Below are positions 42,536 through 51,030 of a stretch of 64,000 nt of DNA, one piece after another. The position numbers were made by a program, and so were the translations under genes. The stretch is from DATBGO01 sp963785765 (lineage in GTDB: Bacteria > Actinomycetota > Actinomycetes > Streptosporangiales > Streptosporangiaceae). The notes under the pieces were generated by a model that was not told the origin of the DNA, ran no database searches, and worked only from the letters and a program-made list of their open reading frames with translations. How positions within the stretch are numbered: the first letter of the stretch is position 1; the number at the start of each line of letters is the position of its first letter. The stretch lies in NCBI GenBank assembly GCA_963785765.1, contig CAWAWM010000003.1, positions 973,742 through 1,037,741 of the forward strand, written 5' to 3'.

Positions 42536-44994
42536 ACGCGAACCAGGCCCGCCAGGGCGGAAAAACCCATCCAGGCCAGAATCTGACGGCCATCGATGAG
42601 CCGCCCGGCGCCGCGGAGCCGGTCACGCAGCATCCGAGGCGGTTCCTGCCGACCTCCCGGTACCGTCATCCGGGCGACGTCATCCGCCTGATCGTCAGCG
42701 CGGCGGTGCTGGCCGGGGCGCTCGCAGCAGTCGCGGTGGCGCACAGTCGGCTGCTTGGTCCCGGCGCGGCCGCCGTGACCTGGCCCGGATCCGGCCCGGC
42801 CGGACGGCTGCTGACCGGCCTGGTGCAAGTAGCCTTCGTCGTCGCGGCCGCCGGGATCGCCGCCGCCGCGCTGCGCCACCGCCGGTTCCGGCTGCTGGCC
42901 GGCCTGACCGCAGGCGCCGCCGCGGCCGGCGCCGCGCTGGCCGGCATCTTGTACCTGGCCGGCGACCAGCACCCGCACGCGGTAACCGCCGCTACCGGGC
43001 ACGGCTCGTGGCTGGCCAGCGCGGCGTTCCCCGGCCCGGCCCTGTTCGCCGCCGCGGCAGCGGTCACCGTGGCCGCGGCGCCCTGGCTGAGCCGTCCCTG
43101 GCGCCGGACAGCATGGATCGCGCTGGCCGCCGCGGCCGCGGCCCGGCTGATCACCGGTACCGTCTTGCCGGCCGAACTGATACTCGCGCTCGCCGCCGGG
43201 GTGACCGTCGGCGCCGGCGTGCTGGTGGCCTTCGGCGTACCCGACCGGCGGATCGGACCCGACGGGATCGCGGCCGCGCTGCGCTCTGGCGGGCTGCAGG
43301 TCACCTCCGTCGACCCGGCCGACGTCGAGGCCAAGGGCTCCCGGCCGTTCGTGGCGGTCACCGATGACGGGCAGCGGCTGTTCATCAAGGCCCTCGGCGC
43401 AGATCAGCGTGACGCCGACCTGCTCTACCGGGCCTACCGGTACGCCCGGCTGCGCAACGTCGGCGACACGTGGCCCACGGCCTCGGTCATCCGGGCCGTC
43501 GAGCACCAGGCCCTCATCACGGTGATGGCCGAGCGGGCCGGCGTCCGCGTCCCCCGCGTCGAGCAGGTGGTCAAGGCCGGCGGCGGGACCGCGCTGCTGG
43601 TCATGGACCGGGTGGACGGCAGCTCGCTCGGCCACCTCCCGGCGCAGCAGATCAGCGATGACCTCCTCCGGCGGCTGTGGGCTGAAGTAGACCGGCTGCA
43701 CCGCGCCGGGATCGCCCACCGGTCCCTGCGAGCGGCCAACGTGATGGTCGACGGCGACCTGCTGCCCTGGCTGACCGACTTCAGCTTCTCCGAGCTGGCC
43801 GCCACCGAGCGGCAACGAGACCTTGACCTCGCCGAACTCCTGGCCTCGCTGGCCGTCCTGGCCGGCCCGGACCGGGCGGTGTCCACCGCCGCCGCGGTCA
43901 TCGGCCCCCAGGCGCTGGCGGCCGCGGTGCCGTTGCTGCAGCCGCTGGCCCTGTCGGCCGCCACCCGGCACGCCATCGCCCGGCATGACGGCCTGCTGAA
44001 GGAAACCAGGTCCGCCGCCGCTGCGGCCAGCGGGCTGAGCGGGCAGCCGCTGGCTCCCCTGCAGCGGGTCCGGCCCCGCACCCTGCTGGCCATCGCCGCC
44101 GCGGCCGGCGCCTTCTACTTCATCCTCCCGCAGCTCGCGCAAGTGAGCAGCAGCTGGCACGCCCTGCAGTCCGCGCACTGGGCCTGGCTGCCGGTCATCA
44201 TCGCCGCCTCGGCCCTGACCTACCTGGCCAGCGCCGCCGCGCTGATCGGCGCCGTGCCCGGCCCGGTACCGTTCTGGCCCGCCACCTTGACCCAGGCCGC
44301 CTCATCGTTCGTCAACCGGGTCTCCCCTGCCAACGTCGGCGGCATGGCCCTGAACGCCAGGTTCCTGCAGAAGAACGGCGTCCCCCCCAGCGCCGGCGTC
44401 GCCGCCGTCAGCGTCAACGCCCTCATGGGAGCCGTCGCCCACCTGATCCTGCTCGTCATCTTCTTCACCCTGGCCGGGCACCGGCTAGCCCAGGCCTTCA
44501 AGCTGCCGCCCGCCAGCAAACTGCTGCTGCTCCTCGCCATCGTCGCCGCGCTGGTCGGAATCGTGCTGGCCACCCGCCGCGGCAGGCGATTCGCCACGAC
44601 CCGGCTGCTGCCCGGACTGCGATCCGCCGCCGCCAGCCTGCGGACCGTGGCCGCCAGCCCGGTCAAGCTGACCCTGCTGGCCGGCGGCTCCGCGCTGATC
44701 ACGCTGGCCTACATCGGCGGCCTGGCCGCCTCGGTGCAGGCCTTCGGCGGCGGAGCCGGAATCACCGAGATCGGCGCGGTCTACCTCGGCGCCGCGCTCA
44801 TCGCCGCCGCCTCCCCCACCCCCGGCGGGCTCGGCGCCATCGAAGCCGCCCTCGTCGCCGGCCTGACCGGCATCGGCATCGCCCCCGGACCCGCCGTCTC
44901 AGCAGTCCTCGCCTACCGGCTCGCCACCTACTGGCTACCCGTCCTACCCGGATGGATCTGCTTCCGGATCCTGCAAAAGCGCGACTACATATGA
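42532..44994 (+). CDS. kinase-like domain fused to a lysylphosphatidylglycerol-synthase-type flippase domain
   Basis: Membrane protein of 820 residues starting at the ATG overlapping the PAP2 stop. Residues ~50-240 carry hydrophobic helices. A kinase-like domain follows (lysine in LFIKALGADQ, HRSLRAANVMV around residue 396, TDFSFSE); the catalytic aspartate of HRD is serine, so it may be a pseudokinase. The last ~300 residues are the UPF0104 / LPG-synthase membrane domain with SSFVNRVSPANVGGMALNARFLQ and ASPTPGGLGAIEAAL. Such domains are thought to move lipids across the membrane. Together with the two PAP2 proteins, this suggests dephosphorylation and flipping of a lipid carrier; that pathway is inference. 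Confidence 0.85.
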   Translation: MNANQARQGGKTHPGQNLTAIDEPPGAAEPVTQHPRRFLPTSRYRHPGDVIRLIVSAAVLAGALAAVAVAHSRLLGPGAAAVTWPGSGPAGRLLTGLVQVAFVVAAAGIAAAALRHRRFRLLAGLTAGAAAAGAALAGILYLAGDQHPHAVTAATGHGSWLASAAFPGPALFAAAAAVTVAAAPWLSRPWRRTAWIALAAAAAARLITGTVLPAELILALAAGVTVGAGVLVAFGVPDRRIGPDGIAAALRSGGLQVTSVDPADVEAKGSRPFVAVTDDGQRLFIKALGADQRDADLLYRAYRYARLRNVGDTWPTASVIRAVEHQALITVMAERAGVRVPRVEQVVKAGGGTALLVMDRVDGSSLGHLPAQQISDDLLRRLWAEVDRLHRAGIAHRSLRAANVMVDGDLLPWLTDFSFSELAATERQRDLDLAELLASLAVLAGPDRAVSTAAAVIGPQALAAAVPLLQPLALSAATRHAIARHDGLLKETRSAAAAASGLSGQPLAPLQRVRPRTLLAIAAAAGAFYFILPQLAQVSSSWHALQSAHWAWLPVIIAASALTYLASAAALIGAVPGPVPFWPATLTQAASSFVNRVSPANVGGMALNARFLQKNGVPPSAGVAAVSVNALMGAVAHLILLVIFFTLAGHRLAQAFKLPPASKLLLLLAIVAALVGIVLATRRGRRFATTRLLPGLRSAAASLRTVAASPVKLTLLAGGSALITLAYIGGLAASVQAFGGGAGITEIGAVYLGAALIAAASPTPGGLGAIEAALVAGLTGIGIAPGPAVSAVLAYRLATYWLPVLPGWICFRILQKRDYI

Positions 44995-45059
44995 CGCCCG
45001 GCCAGAGGCCGGTCGCGACGATCCTGCTGACGGCCCCGATCTGGCAGGCAGCCGCCCCC

Positions 45060-45080
45060 GGCTGCACGCAAAGTGCAGCC
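45060..45080 (+). terminator. hairpin after the PAP2/kinase cassette
   Basis: GGCTGCAC and GTGCAGCC form a perfect 8-bp stem around the loop GCAAA, 66 bases after the stop at 44994. There is no T-tract. Confidence 0.45.
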
Positions 45081-45188
45081 TGCCGCGGAACCCGCCCGCA
45101 CCGCCTCAACGGCACCGCAGCCCTGATCAGAGGGACCCGTCACTGAATGTCACCGGTCCCGCCGCCCGCATCAGACCCAGGAGCTGAC

Positions 45189-46430
45189 ATGAGATCTGCC
45201 ATTCAGCGCACCGCATGCAGGAGTACCCGAGGCAAGCTGACCGCCGCCGTGGCCGCCTGCGCCCCGCTCAGCGCAGGTGCGTTATTGTCCGCCAGCGCGG
45301 CCAGCGCTGCGGCCGCCCCGCCGGGCCAGGCCTGCCCCACGCTGCGGGCGGCACTGCGCCGCGACCTCAGCGATTACCTGACCGCCCGGCGCACGGCCGA
45401 GCACATCTCCGCGGTGTCGCTGCGGGTCACCTTCGCCGGCCGCAGGCCGGCCATCAGCCTGGCCGACGGGACCACCCGCTACGACGGCGGACCACCGGTC
45501 ACCACCCGCGCGCTGTGGCAGATCGGCAGCAACACCAAGGCCTTCACCGCGGTGATCCTGCTGCAGCTGGAAGCCGAGGGCAGGCTCTCCATCAACGACC
45601 AGATCGGGACATGGCTACCCCAGTACCCGGCCTGGCGCCACATCACCATCCGCCAGCTGCTCGACATGACCAGCCGCATCCCCGACTACACCAGCCAGCC
45701 CGCCTTCCTCACCGCGCTCGCGGCGAACCCGTCCGCCCGCTTCACCACCGCCCAGCTGGTCTCCTACGTCACCGGCCTGCCCCTCGGCCCGGCCGGATAC
45801 CAGTACACCAACACCGATTACATCCTCGCCCAGATGATCATCGAGAAGGTCACCCACGACACCTACGCCAGCCAGCTCACCCAGCGGATCCTCATTCCGC
45901 TGCGGCTGCGCGCCACCTGCCTCGCGCCCTACACCTGCCCGCCGTCCGACGCCGCCAGGATGCCCGCCGGGTACTTCTACTTCGCCGGCGTCCCCGCACT
46001 GCTCGGCCAGGTCATGCCGCCGCTCGCCCTGACCTGGTCCCAGGGCGCCGGAGGCATCGTCAGCTCGCTGGCCGATCTGACCAAATGGGACCGCGCCCTC
46101 TACTCCGGCCAGCTCCTGCCGCCCCGCCAGCAGCACCAGCTCGAATCCCTGGTATCCGAGGCCACCGGCCAGCCCATCGCCCGCACCACCCTCGCCGACC
46201 CAGTCGGCTACGGGCTCGGCGTCGTCCAGCAGGTGACCAGCCAGACCGGCATCTTCTGGGCTTACGAGGGTGAGAACTTCGGCTACCGGGTCGAGCACCT
46301 GTACTTCCCCCGCTCCGGCATGATCATCGCGCTCGCGGTCAACAGCGCGACCGGCAACGATGACATGGCCGACCTGGCCGGATCGGTGTACCAGACCCTG
46401 CAGAATGCCGGCCCAGCACACACCGGCTGA
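45189..46430 (+). CDS. secreted serine hydrolase, beta-lactamase / D-Ala-D-Ala carboxypeptidase family
   Basis: Exported class C beta-lactamase-like enzyme, 413 residues, of the group that includes R61-type DD-peptidases and esterases. The ATG at 45189 has AGGAG upstream; the signal peptide is KLTAAVAACAPLSAGALLSA plus an Ala-rich cleavage site. The active-site SxxK is SNTK (about residue 114, in WQIGSNTKAFTAV) and the second motif is YTN (YQYTNTDY). The third motif, normally HxG or KTG, appears as YEGENFGY, so specificity may differ from a true DD-peptidase. It follows the lipid cassette after a hairpin and may be part of the same cell-envelope locus. Confidence 0.88.
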   Translation: MRSAIQRTACRSTRGKLTAAVAACAPLSAGALLSASAASAAAAPPGQACPTLRAALRRDLSDYLTARRTAEHISAVSLRVTFAGRRPAISLADGTTRYDGGPPVTTRALWQIGSNTKAFTAVILLQLEAEGRLSINDQIGTWLPQYPAWRHITIRQLLDMTSRIPDYTSQPAFLTALAANPSARFTTAQLVSYVTGLPLGPAGYQYTNTDYILAQMIIEKVTHDTYASQLTQRILIPLRLRATCLAPYTCPPSDAARMPAGYFYFAGVPALLGQVMPPLALTWSQGAGGIVSSLADLTKWDRALYSGQLLPPRQQHQLESLVSEATGQPIARTTLADPVGYGLGVVQQVTSQTGIFWAYEGENFGYRVEHLYFPRSGMIIALAVNSATGNDDMADLAGSVYQTLQNAGPAHTG

Positions 46431-46446
46431 ATATGGCGTCGCGGCT

Positions 46447-46486
46447 GCGGATACCGGCCAGGCCACGCAACCCGGCCAGTATCCGC
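46447..46486 (+). terminator. hairpin after the serine hydrolase gene
   Basis: GCGGATACCGGCC and GGCCAGTATCCGC pair over 13 positions with one mismatch and a 14-base loop, 16 bases after the stop codon. Confidence 0.5.
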
Positions 46487-46553
46487 GGGCCTGTCCGCCC
46501 AGGGCCTGGCAACTGAGCCAGCTCGATGACTACCACCGGAAAAGGACATCGCA

Positions 46554-46721
46554 ATGGCAATGGACTGGCATGACACCTTGATGGGATCCGTGCTGGTGAT
46601 TTCTGGCGTACTCACGTTCGCATACACCAGATCCGCTTCGAGGATTCTGCTCAGACTGACCCTTATCGGTGCTGCCGCCACCTTCGTCATCGGTGTGCTG
46701 CTGTTCTTTCACCTTGCCTGA
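46554..46721 (+). CDS. small two-helix membrane protein
   Basis: A 55-residue protein that is easily missed. The ATG has AAGGA seven bases upstream. It begins MAMDWHDTLMGSVLVISGVL and ends FVIGVLLFFHLA. Two hydrophobic stretches (about residues 10-24 and 32-53) are separated by a basic turn (YTRSASRILLR), so it is probably a hairpin in the membrane with both ends outside. I do not recognise a family. It lies between the serine hydrolase and the aldolase with no obvious partner. Confidence 0.55.
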   Translation: MAMDWHDTLMGSVLVISGVLTFAYTRSASRILLRLTLIGAAATFVIGVLLFFHLA

Positions 46722-46906
46722 GCCGCTGCGTCGAGCACCGCCCACCGCGTCGATGACGGCTCGGCGAACAACTCGAGCTGAATGTTTGCCCGGGTCACGG
46801 AAACGAGCACCGACGCACCCGGTATCGAGTTCGCCGCCGTGACCGGGGAATGGACGACTGCGGCGTCCGCCAGACGGGCCGCGCGAAACGACCCTGCCGC
46901 CACGCG

Positions 46907-47812
46907 CTACGGATTAGAACGCTGCTTGAATACCGAGGCCTGGTAGATCTGCTCGATCGACGACTCGAGCTGGGCGTTGAACTGCTCGTCGGTCTGCTCT
47001 TCGGTCAGCCCTTCGAGAAGCGCGCGCGAGAAGCTGGCGATGAGGGTGGGATCGCGTGCGAGCCGAGCGCAGGCCTCGTCACGGCTGTAGCCGCCCGACA
47101 ACGCGACGACCCGCAGAACGCGCGGGTCAGACGCCAGGTCTCCGTACAGGCCACGCCGGGTCGGGATGGTGATCTTCAGCATCACGGTCGCGCCCTCGGG
47201 CAGTGCCTCTACGTGCTTGGTGATGGCGTCGCGCAGCAGCGTCTCAGCCTGCTCCTTGTGCGGGCTGGAGATGCTGACCTCCGGCTCGATGATCGGCACG
47301 AGGCCGGCGGCCAGGATCCGGCTCGCGTAGTCGAACTGCTGATCCACGATCGCCGAGATCCCGGCCTCGTCGGCGTCGTTGATCACCGACCGCATCTTGG
47401 TACCGAAGATCTGGTGCCGCTGCGCGCGCTCGAGCAGCTCATCGAGGGTGTCGATGGGCTTCATGAGCTGCACGCCGTCCTGCTCGGCGGCAAGCCCCTT
47501 GTCGACTTTCAGGAACGGCACCACGTTCTTCTCGTCCCATAGGTACCTGGCGGTGGGGACGCCGGTGACGTCTCGTTCCATGGTCTGCTCGAACAAGATC
47601 GCCGCAAGAACGCGCGAGCCATCAAACGCCGGGCTGGTCAGCACACGGGTCCGCATGGCGTGGACCAGGTCGAACATCTCGGCGTCGGAGCTGTAGCGGT
47701 CCCGGCCGATGCCGTACTCGGCCAGCGCCTTGGGCGTGCTGCCGCCGCTCTGGTCAAGGGCAGCGAAGAAGCCGCGGCCAGAGCTGACCTTCTCGGACTG
47801 GGTAGTGTTCAC
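46907..47812 (-). CDS. class I fructose-bisphosphate aldolase
   Basis: Class I (Schiff-base) aldolase of glycolysis and gluconeogenesis in the short bacterial form, 301 residues. FFAALDQSGGSTPKALAEYGI at the N-terminus, VVPFLKVDKGLA, IFGTKMRSVIND, GLVPIIEPEVSI and the lysine in ATVMLKITIPTRRG (probable Schiff-base lysine) are diagnostic. It starts with GTG shortly after AAGGA. Many actinomycetes rely on a class II zinc aldolase, so this may be a second, metal-independent enzyme. It stands alone on its strand. Confidence 0.93.
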   Translation of the reverse strand: MNTTQSEKVSSGRGFFAALDQSGGSTPKALAEYGIGRDRYSSDAEMFDLVHAMRTRVLTSPAFDGSRVLAAILFEQTMERDVTGVPTARYLWDEKNVVPFLKVDKGLAAEQDGVQLMKPIDTLDELLERAQRHQIFGTKMRSVINDADEAGISAIVDQQFDYASRILAAGLVPIIEPEVSISSPHKEQAETLLRDAITKHVEALPEGATVMLKITIPTRRGLYGDLASDPRVLRVVALSGGYSRDEACARLARDPTLIASFSRALLEGLTEEQTDEQFNAQLESSIEQIYQASVFKQRSNP

Positions 47813-48342
47813 TCTTCCTTATTCTGGCACCAGCCGCACGGGGGCGGACCGGAGGGGATGACGGGGGCGACGGCGGGCGGTCACGGTGCTCTCTGATCCG
47901 GATCAGGCGCTGGCACCGGCGGATCGCGGCTGCCCGCGCAGTGCTGGCCTCGAACCGCTTCGCTGCGCGGGCCGTAGTCATTGATGTGGGCCGGGAGCGG
48001 GATCCCTTAGCCACGCCTTCAGCTGCCGCGCGGGCTAATCCGGCGGGCACGCGGCTCGCTGCTGTCCTGCCGCGCGGCAGGGGCGGCAACCCCGGCCATC
48101 CCGCAGCGCCCGGCTGCGCCACCCTAAAGCGGAACCTGCCCGCAGGCGGCGCGCAGGCCCCGGCCCTCGCAGCCGTTCTGGACCGCTGGAACCACGAGCA
48201 CCCAGATCCGTACCTCGGCCCGCACTGGCCCCCGGTGGATTAGAAGATCATTCCCTGTGCAGGCGCCCATCTCGTCATCGGCGAATCGGCGCAGCATCCG
48301 CGCCGGGTGCGCCAGCGTGGGCACCGACCCGGCGCTGGCTTA
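47813..48342. other. intergenic region without a supported gene
   Basis: About 530 bases between the divergent aldolase and PadR genes. It contains the aldolase leader. A plus-strand frame at 47941-48243 lacks a ribosome site and normal composition. No repeats or RNA structures stand out. Confidence 0.4.
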
Positions 48343-48370
48343 TTGACCGCTAAAGCTATATGAGTAGAGT
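48343..48370 (+). promoter_or_regulatory. promoter of the PadR operon
   Basis: TTGACC (48343-48348) and TAGAGT (48365-48370) are separated by 16 bases, a good housekeeping-sigma match. The -10 box ends 8 bases before the GTG at 48379, so the transcript has little or no leader. Confidence 0.6.
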
Positions 48371-48378
48371 TACCGTTC

Positions 48379-48693
48379 GTGCAGCGCAACCGTCCCCCGT
48401 CGCCACAGACGATCAACGTCCTGCGGACGCTGGCCGCCGATCCGGCCCGCTGGCGATACGGCTATGACCTGGCCACCGAGGTGCGCCTTAAGTCGGGCTC
48501 GTTGTATCCGATCCTGGTCCGGCTCGCCGACCGTGGCCTGCTGGAAACCTCCTGGGAACCGGGCCGGGACAGCCGGCCGCCCCGCCATCTGTATCGACTG
48601 AGTCCGACCGGCCGGGAGTTTGTGGCGGCGCTGACCGCCGCCCGCGTCGACCGGACGACCCTGAACCCGCACAATCGTTGGAGTGAGGCGTAA
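48379..48693 (+). CDS. PadR family transcriptional regulator
   Basis: Small winged-helix repressor of 104 residues. The PadR core is INVLRTLAADPARWRYGYDLATEV, then RLKSGSLYPILVRLADRGLLETSWE and PRHLYRLSPTGREFVAAL. It has only a short C-terminal tail, so it belongs to the short (subfamily 2) type. The gene starts with GTG directly after a strong promoter, and the next gene begins at the base after its stop. PadR proteins of this arrangement usually repress their own operon, which here encodes membrane proteins. Confidence 0.92.
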   Translation: MQRNRPPSPQTINVLRTLAADPARWRYGYDLATEVRLKSGSLYPILVRLADRGLLETSWEPGRDSRPPRHLYRLSPTGREFVAALTAARVDRTTLNPHNRWSEA

Positions 48694-49626
48694 ATGCTCG
48701 GTGGCCTGTTCTTCGTCCCTATGTTGGGCCTGCTGGGCATCATGATCGCCCTGTACCGCCGTAACCCGCAGAGGTTCCTGGACGGCCCAACCGAGGACGC
48801 GCCGCTGCGGCTGATGCGCTGGGGGGTCGGCCTGCTGTCCCCGCAACGGGTCGAATGGGGCCAGGCCATGCTCTGCGAACTCGGCCACCTCGAGGGCCGG
48901 ATCCAGCGGATGCGCTTCGCGCTGGGCTGCGTCGGTGCCTTACTCGTGCTCCGACCATGGGGACGGGCCGCCGTAGGGGTATGGACGATGATCGTGCTTG
49001 CGGCCGGTGCCGTCGGCCTGTACGGCGGAATGGCGGCCCACTACCGGCTCGGCGGCGGCGACTGGATCGCGGCAGCGATTTTGACCGTCTTCGTGATCGG
49101 TGTCCTGCTCGGCGCTAGCGCCTTGGCACGCCGGCCCGGTGTCGCGATTCCCGGCCTGCTCGGCGGCATGTTCATTACCGTGACCTTCCTGACCCTGTCC
49201 GGGTTCACGTTCCTCGACCAGATCTTGCCGGATACGGTGCCCTGGCACCGGCTGGTGCAGGTGATCGTGGTGCCGTTCGTCGTAGGCGCCGCCGGCACTC
49301 TGTGGGGCCGTGACCCGGTCGTCGGGAAGCGCATCGCCCGGCTCGCCGCCATCACCGGCAGCCTCAGCCTGTTCGTGTACACGTCGATCGCGGTCGCCGC
49401 GATCGGAGGCGGTGGACCGTTCGACCAGGACGGCGGCGGGACTCTGCGGGGCACCATCAGCGACCGGCTCGGCAACAATCTGGTCCTGCTGGCCTTCACC
49501 ACCCTGGTCTTCGCCACCATTGGATGGGCGGGCGCGGCCGCGGCCGGCCGCCTGCTCCGCCGCACACCCACACCGACAGTTCCCGGCCCGATCAGCCCGA
49601 ACCTCGAAGCCCAGCAGGAGGTGTAA
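48694..49626 (+). CDS. PadR-linked integral membrane protein
   Basis: Membrane protein of 310 residues coded immediately after the PadR stop (TAA then ATG). The N-terminal part has a first helix (FFVPMLGLLGIMIALY), a soluble segment of about 70 residues with RVEWGQAMLCELGHLEGR, and then about six further helices; the tail is Pro-rich. The motif WGQAML-ELxHL is seen in other actinobacterial PadR-associated membrane proteins. Function unknown; expression is presumably controlled by the PadR protein. Confidence 0.8.
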   Translation: MLGGLFFVPMLGLLGIMIALYRRNPQRFLDGPTEDAPLRLMRWGVGLLSPQRVEWGQAMLCELGHLEGRIQRMRFALGCVGALLVLRPWGRAAVGVWTMIVLAAGAVGLYGGMAAHYRLGGGDWIAAAILTVFVIGVLLGASALARRPGVAIPGLLGGMFITVTFLTLSGFTFLDQILPDTVPWHRLVQVIVVPFVVGAAGTLWGRDPVVGKRIARLAAITGSLSLFVYTSIAVAAIGGGGPFDQDGGGTLRGTISDRLGNNLVLLAFTTLVFATIGWAGAAAAGRLLRRTPTPTVPGPISPNLEAQQEV

Positions 49627-49631
49627 CCCCG

Positions 49632-49766
49632 ATGACGACACCGGGCGAGACGGGCCGAGCGTTTCCCGTACGACGTGTGCGCAGAACCGTGCGCATCGTG
49701 CTGCTGTGCCTCGTCCTGGCCGCGATACTGTTCCTCGCCGCCACCAGCTGGCTTAGCGGGCGCTGA
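49632..49766 (+). CDS. small single-pass membrane protein in the PadR operon
   Basis: A 44-residue protein, third gene of the PadR operon. It has a basic N-terminal half (RAFPVRRVRRTVRI) followed by one hydrophobic helix (VLLCLVLAAILFLAATSWL) and ends SGR. GGAGGT lies 11 bases before the ATG at 49632. It could be a small partner of the membrane protein encoded just before it. Not recognised as a known family. Confidence 0.55.
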   Translation: MTTPGETGRAFPVRRVRRTVRIVLLCLVLAAILFLAATSWLSGR

Positions 49767-49796
49767 AAAGAACCGCTAGGGCGCGGTCATCAGTAC

Positions 49797-49815
49797 GGAT
49801 GCCGCGGCGGCATCC
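49797..49815 (+). terminator. hairpin after the PadR operon
   Basis: GGATGCCG and CGGCATCC form a perfect 8-bp stem with a CGG loop, 30 bases after the last stop of the operon. Confidence 0.5.
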
Positions 49816-49941
49816 CACGCCTATCCATGCCTTCGGACTATCAGCTCGGGTCGAAGACGCACGCCTCGCGACTGACAGCGGGCGCGGTTAGTGTCGGGCC
49901 AGTCCGGCATCGACGCGACGGACTGCTCCGGAGGAGACGAT

Positions 49942-50382
49942 ATGGTTCGTTTTCAGCTCGTGATCGACTGCGCCGACGCAGACCGGCTGGCCCGGTTCTG
50001 GAAAGAGGCGCTGCGCTATGAGTTCAAGCCTGCTCCGGAGGGCTATGCGAGCTGGGACGACTACTACCGGGCTCAAGACTTCCCCGAGGAGGACCTTGAC
50101 CTCGGCGAGGACCGGCTCAGTGACCCGCAGGGCGAAGGCCCCGACATCTGGTTCCAGAAGGTCGATGACGTCAAGACCGTGAAGAACCGGCTGCACCTCG
50201 ACATCAGCGCCAGCGGCGGGCAGGACGTTCCCCGGCCGGAGCGTGCGGCGCGCGTGAAGGCGGAGGCCGAGCGCCTGGTCGGCCTGGGCGCGACCATTAT
50301 CCGCCAGCTTTCGGAGCCGCGCGATGATCATTACGCCATCGCGATGGCCGACCCGGAGGGCAACGAGTTCGACATCAACTGA
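49942..50382 (+). CDS. VOC (glyoxalase-like) family protein
   Basis: Vicinal-oxygen-chelate fold protein of 146 residues. The ATG at 49942 is preceded by GGAGGAG. The first motif FQLVIDCADADRLARFWKEAL and the end DHYAIAMADPEGNEFDIN (with the typical glutamate metal ligand) are those of the glyoxalase-like domain found in many actinobacterial proteins of unknown substrate. The middle holds HLDISASG, a second metal-ligand candidate. It is monocistronic and convergent with the CMD gene. Confidence 0.85.
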   Translation: MVRFQLVIDCADADRLARFWKEALRYEFKPAPEGYASWDDYYRAQDFPEEDLDLGEDRLSDPQGEGPDIWFQKVDDVKTVKNRLHLDISASGGQDVPRPERAARVKAEAERLVGLGATIIRQLSEPRDDHYAIAMADPEGNEFDIN

Positions 50383-50438
50383 CGCAGCGCCCGGCTGGAA
50401 GGTGATTGCCTCGGTCGCTGTGTGCCAAAGCGCGCCGG

Positions 50439-50876
50439 TCACGCGTTGGTGTTCTCGGCGAAGACCTCCAAGGCGACCTGGTAGGAGTCGAATGCGCGGG
50501 CGGCGCCGGCGTAGGCCTCTAGGTGGATGAACAACTCGACGATCTCGTCCTTGGTGACACCGCTATTGAGGGCGATCCGCAGTTGACCCCGCAGCGGTTC
50601 GCGGGTGCCCAAGGTGGCCGCGATGGTCACCGAGACCAGTGCTCGGCTGTGATCGTCCAGGCCGCCGCGACTCCAGGAGTCACCGAACGTGTGCACGGTG
50701 GCCAGGCGCCGGAAGTCCGCGCCCAACGCCGGTTCACCGGACCCCAGCGGGAGGACCAGAGGCTGGCCGAGCAGCCTCCGGGCGGATTCGAGGGCGTGCT
50801 GGTAATCGGGGCTGCCGCTCGGCGGCTCGGCTGCCGAGCCGTCATGCCCCCGACCGCCGGTCTGGGATCCCGTCAT
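50439..50876 (-). CDS. carboxymuconolactone decarboxylase family protein
   Basis: All-helical CMD/AhpD-type protein of 145 residues. Residues 70-145 carry the family pattern DDHSRALVSVTIAATLGTR, ALNSGVTKDEIVELFIHLEAYAG and a final helix AFDSYQVALEVFAE. The CxxC pair of peroxidase-active AhpD is absent, so it is closer to the decarboxylase branch or to a member without redox activity. There is no aromatic-degradation gene next to it. It lies on the minus strand downstream of the LuxR-type regulator gene. Confidence 0.85.
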   Translation of the reverse strand: MTGSQTGGRGHDGSAAEPPSGSPDYQHALESARRLLGQPLVLPLGSGEPALGADFRRLATVHTFGDSWSRGGLDDHSRALVSVTIAATLGTREPLRGQLRIALNSGVTKDEIVELFIHLEAYAGAARAFDSYQVALEVFAENTNA

Positions 50877-51030
50877 GATGAGCTCGCTTTCGTCATGCAG
50901 TCATAGGCGCGGAAAGAGCGCGATGAGAACCGACCGCGTGACGACCGCCAGCGCGGTCGAGAGCAGCAGGTTTGTTCCGACACGAGGCTGCCTCTAGGTG
51001 CCGCGCATCCGTCGCAATGGAGCTGCGTTG

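Noticed and set aside
47941..48243. 100-residue plus-strand frame
   Set aside because: No ribosome site, Pro/Ala/Arg-rich low-complexity composition and no recognisable motif.
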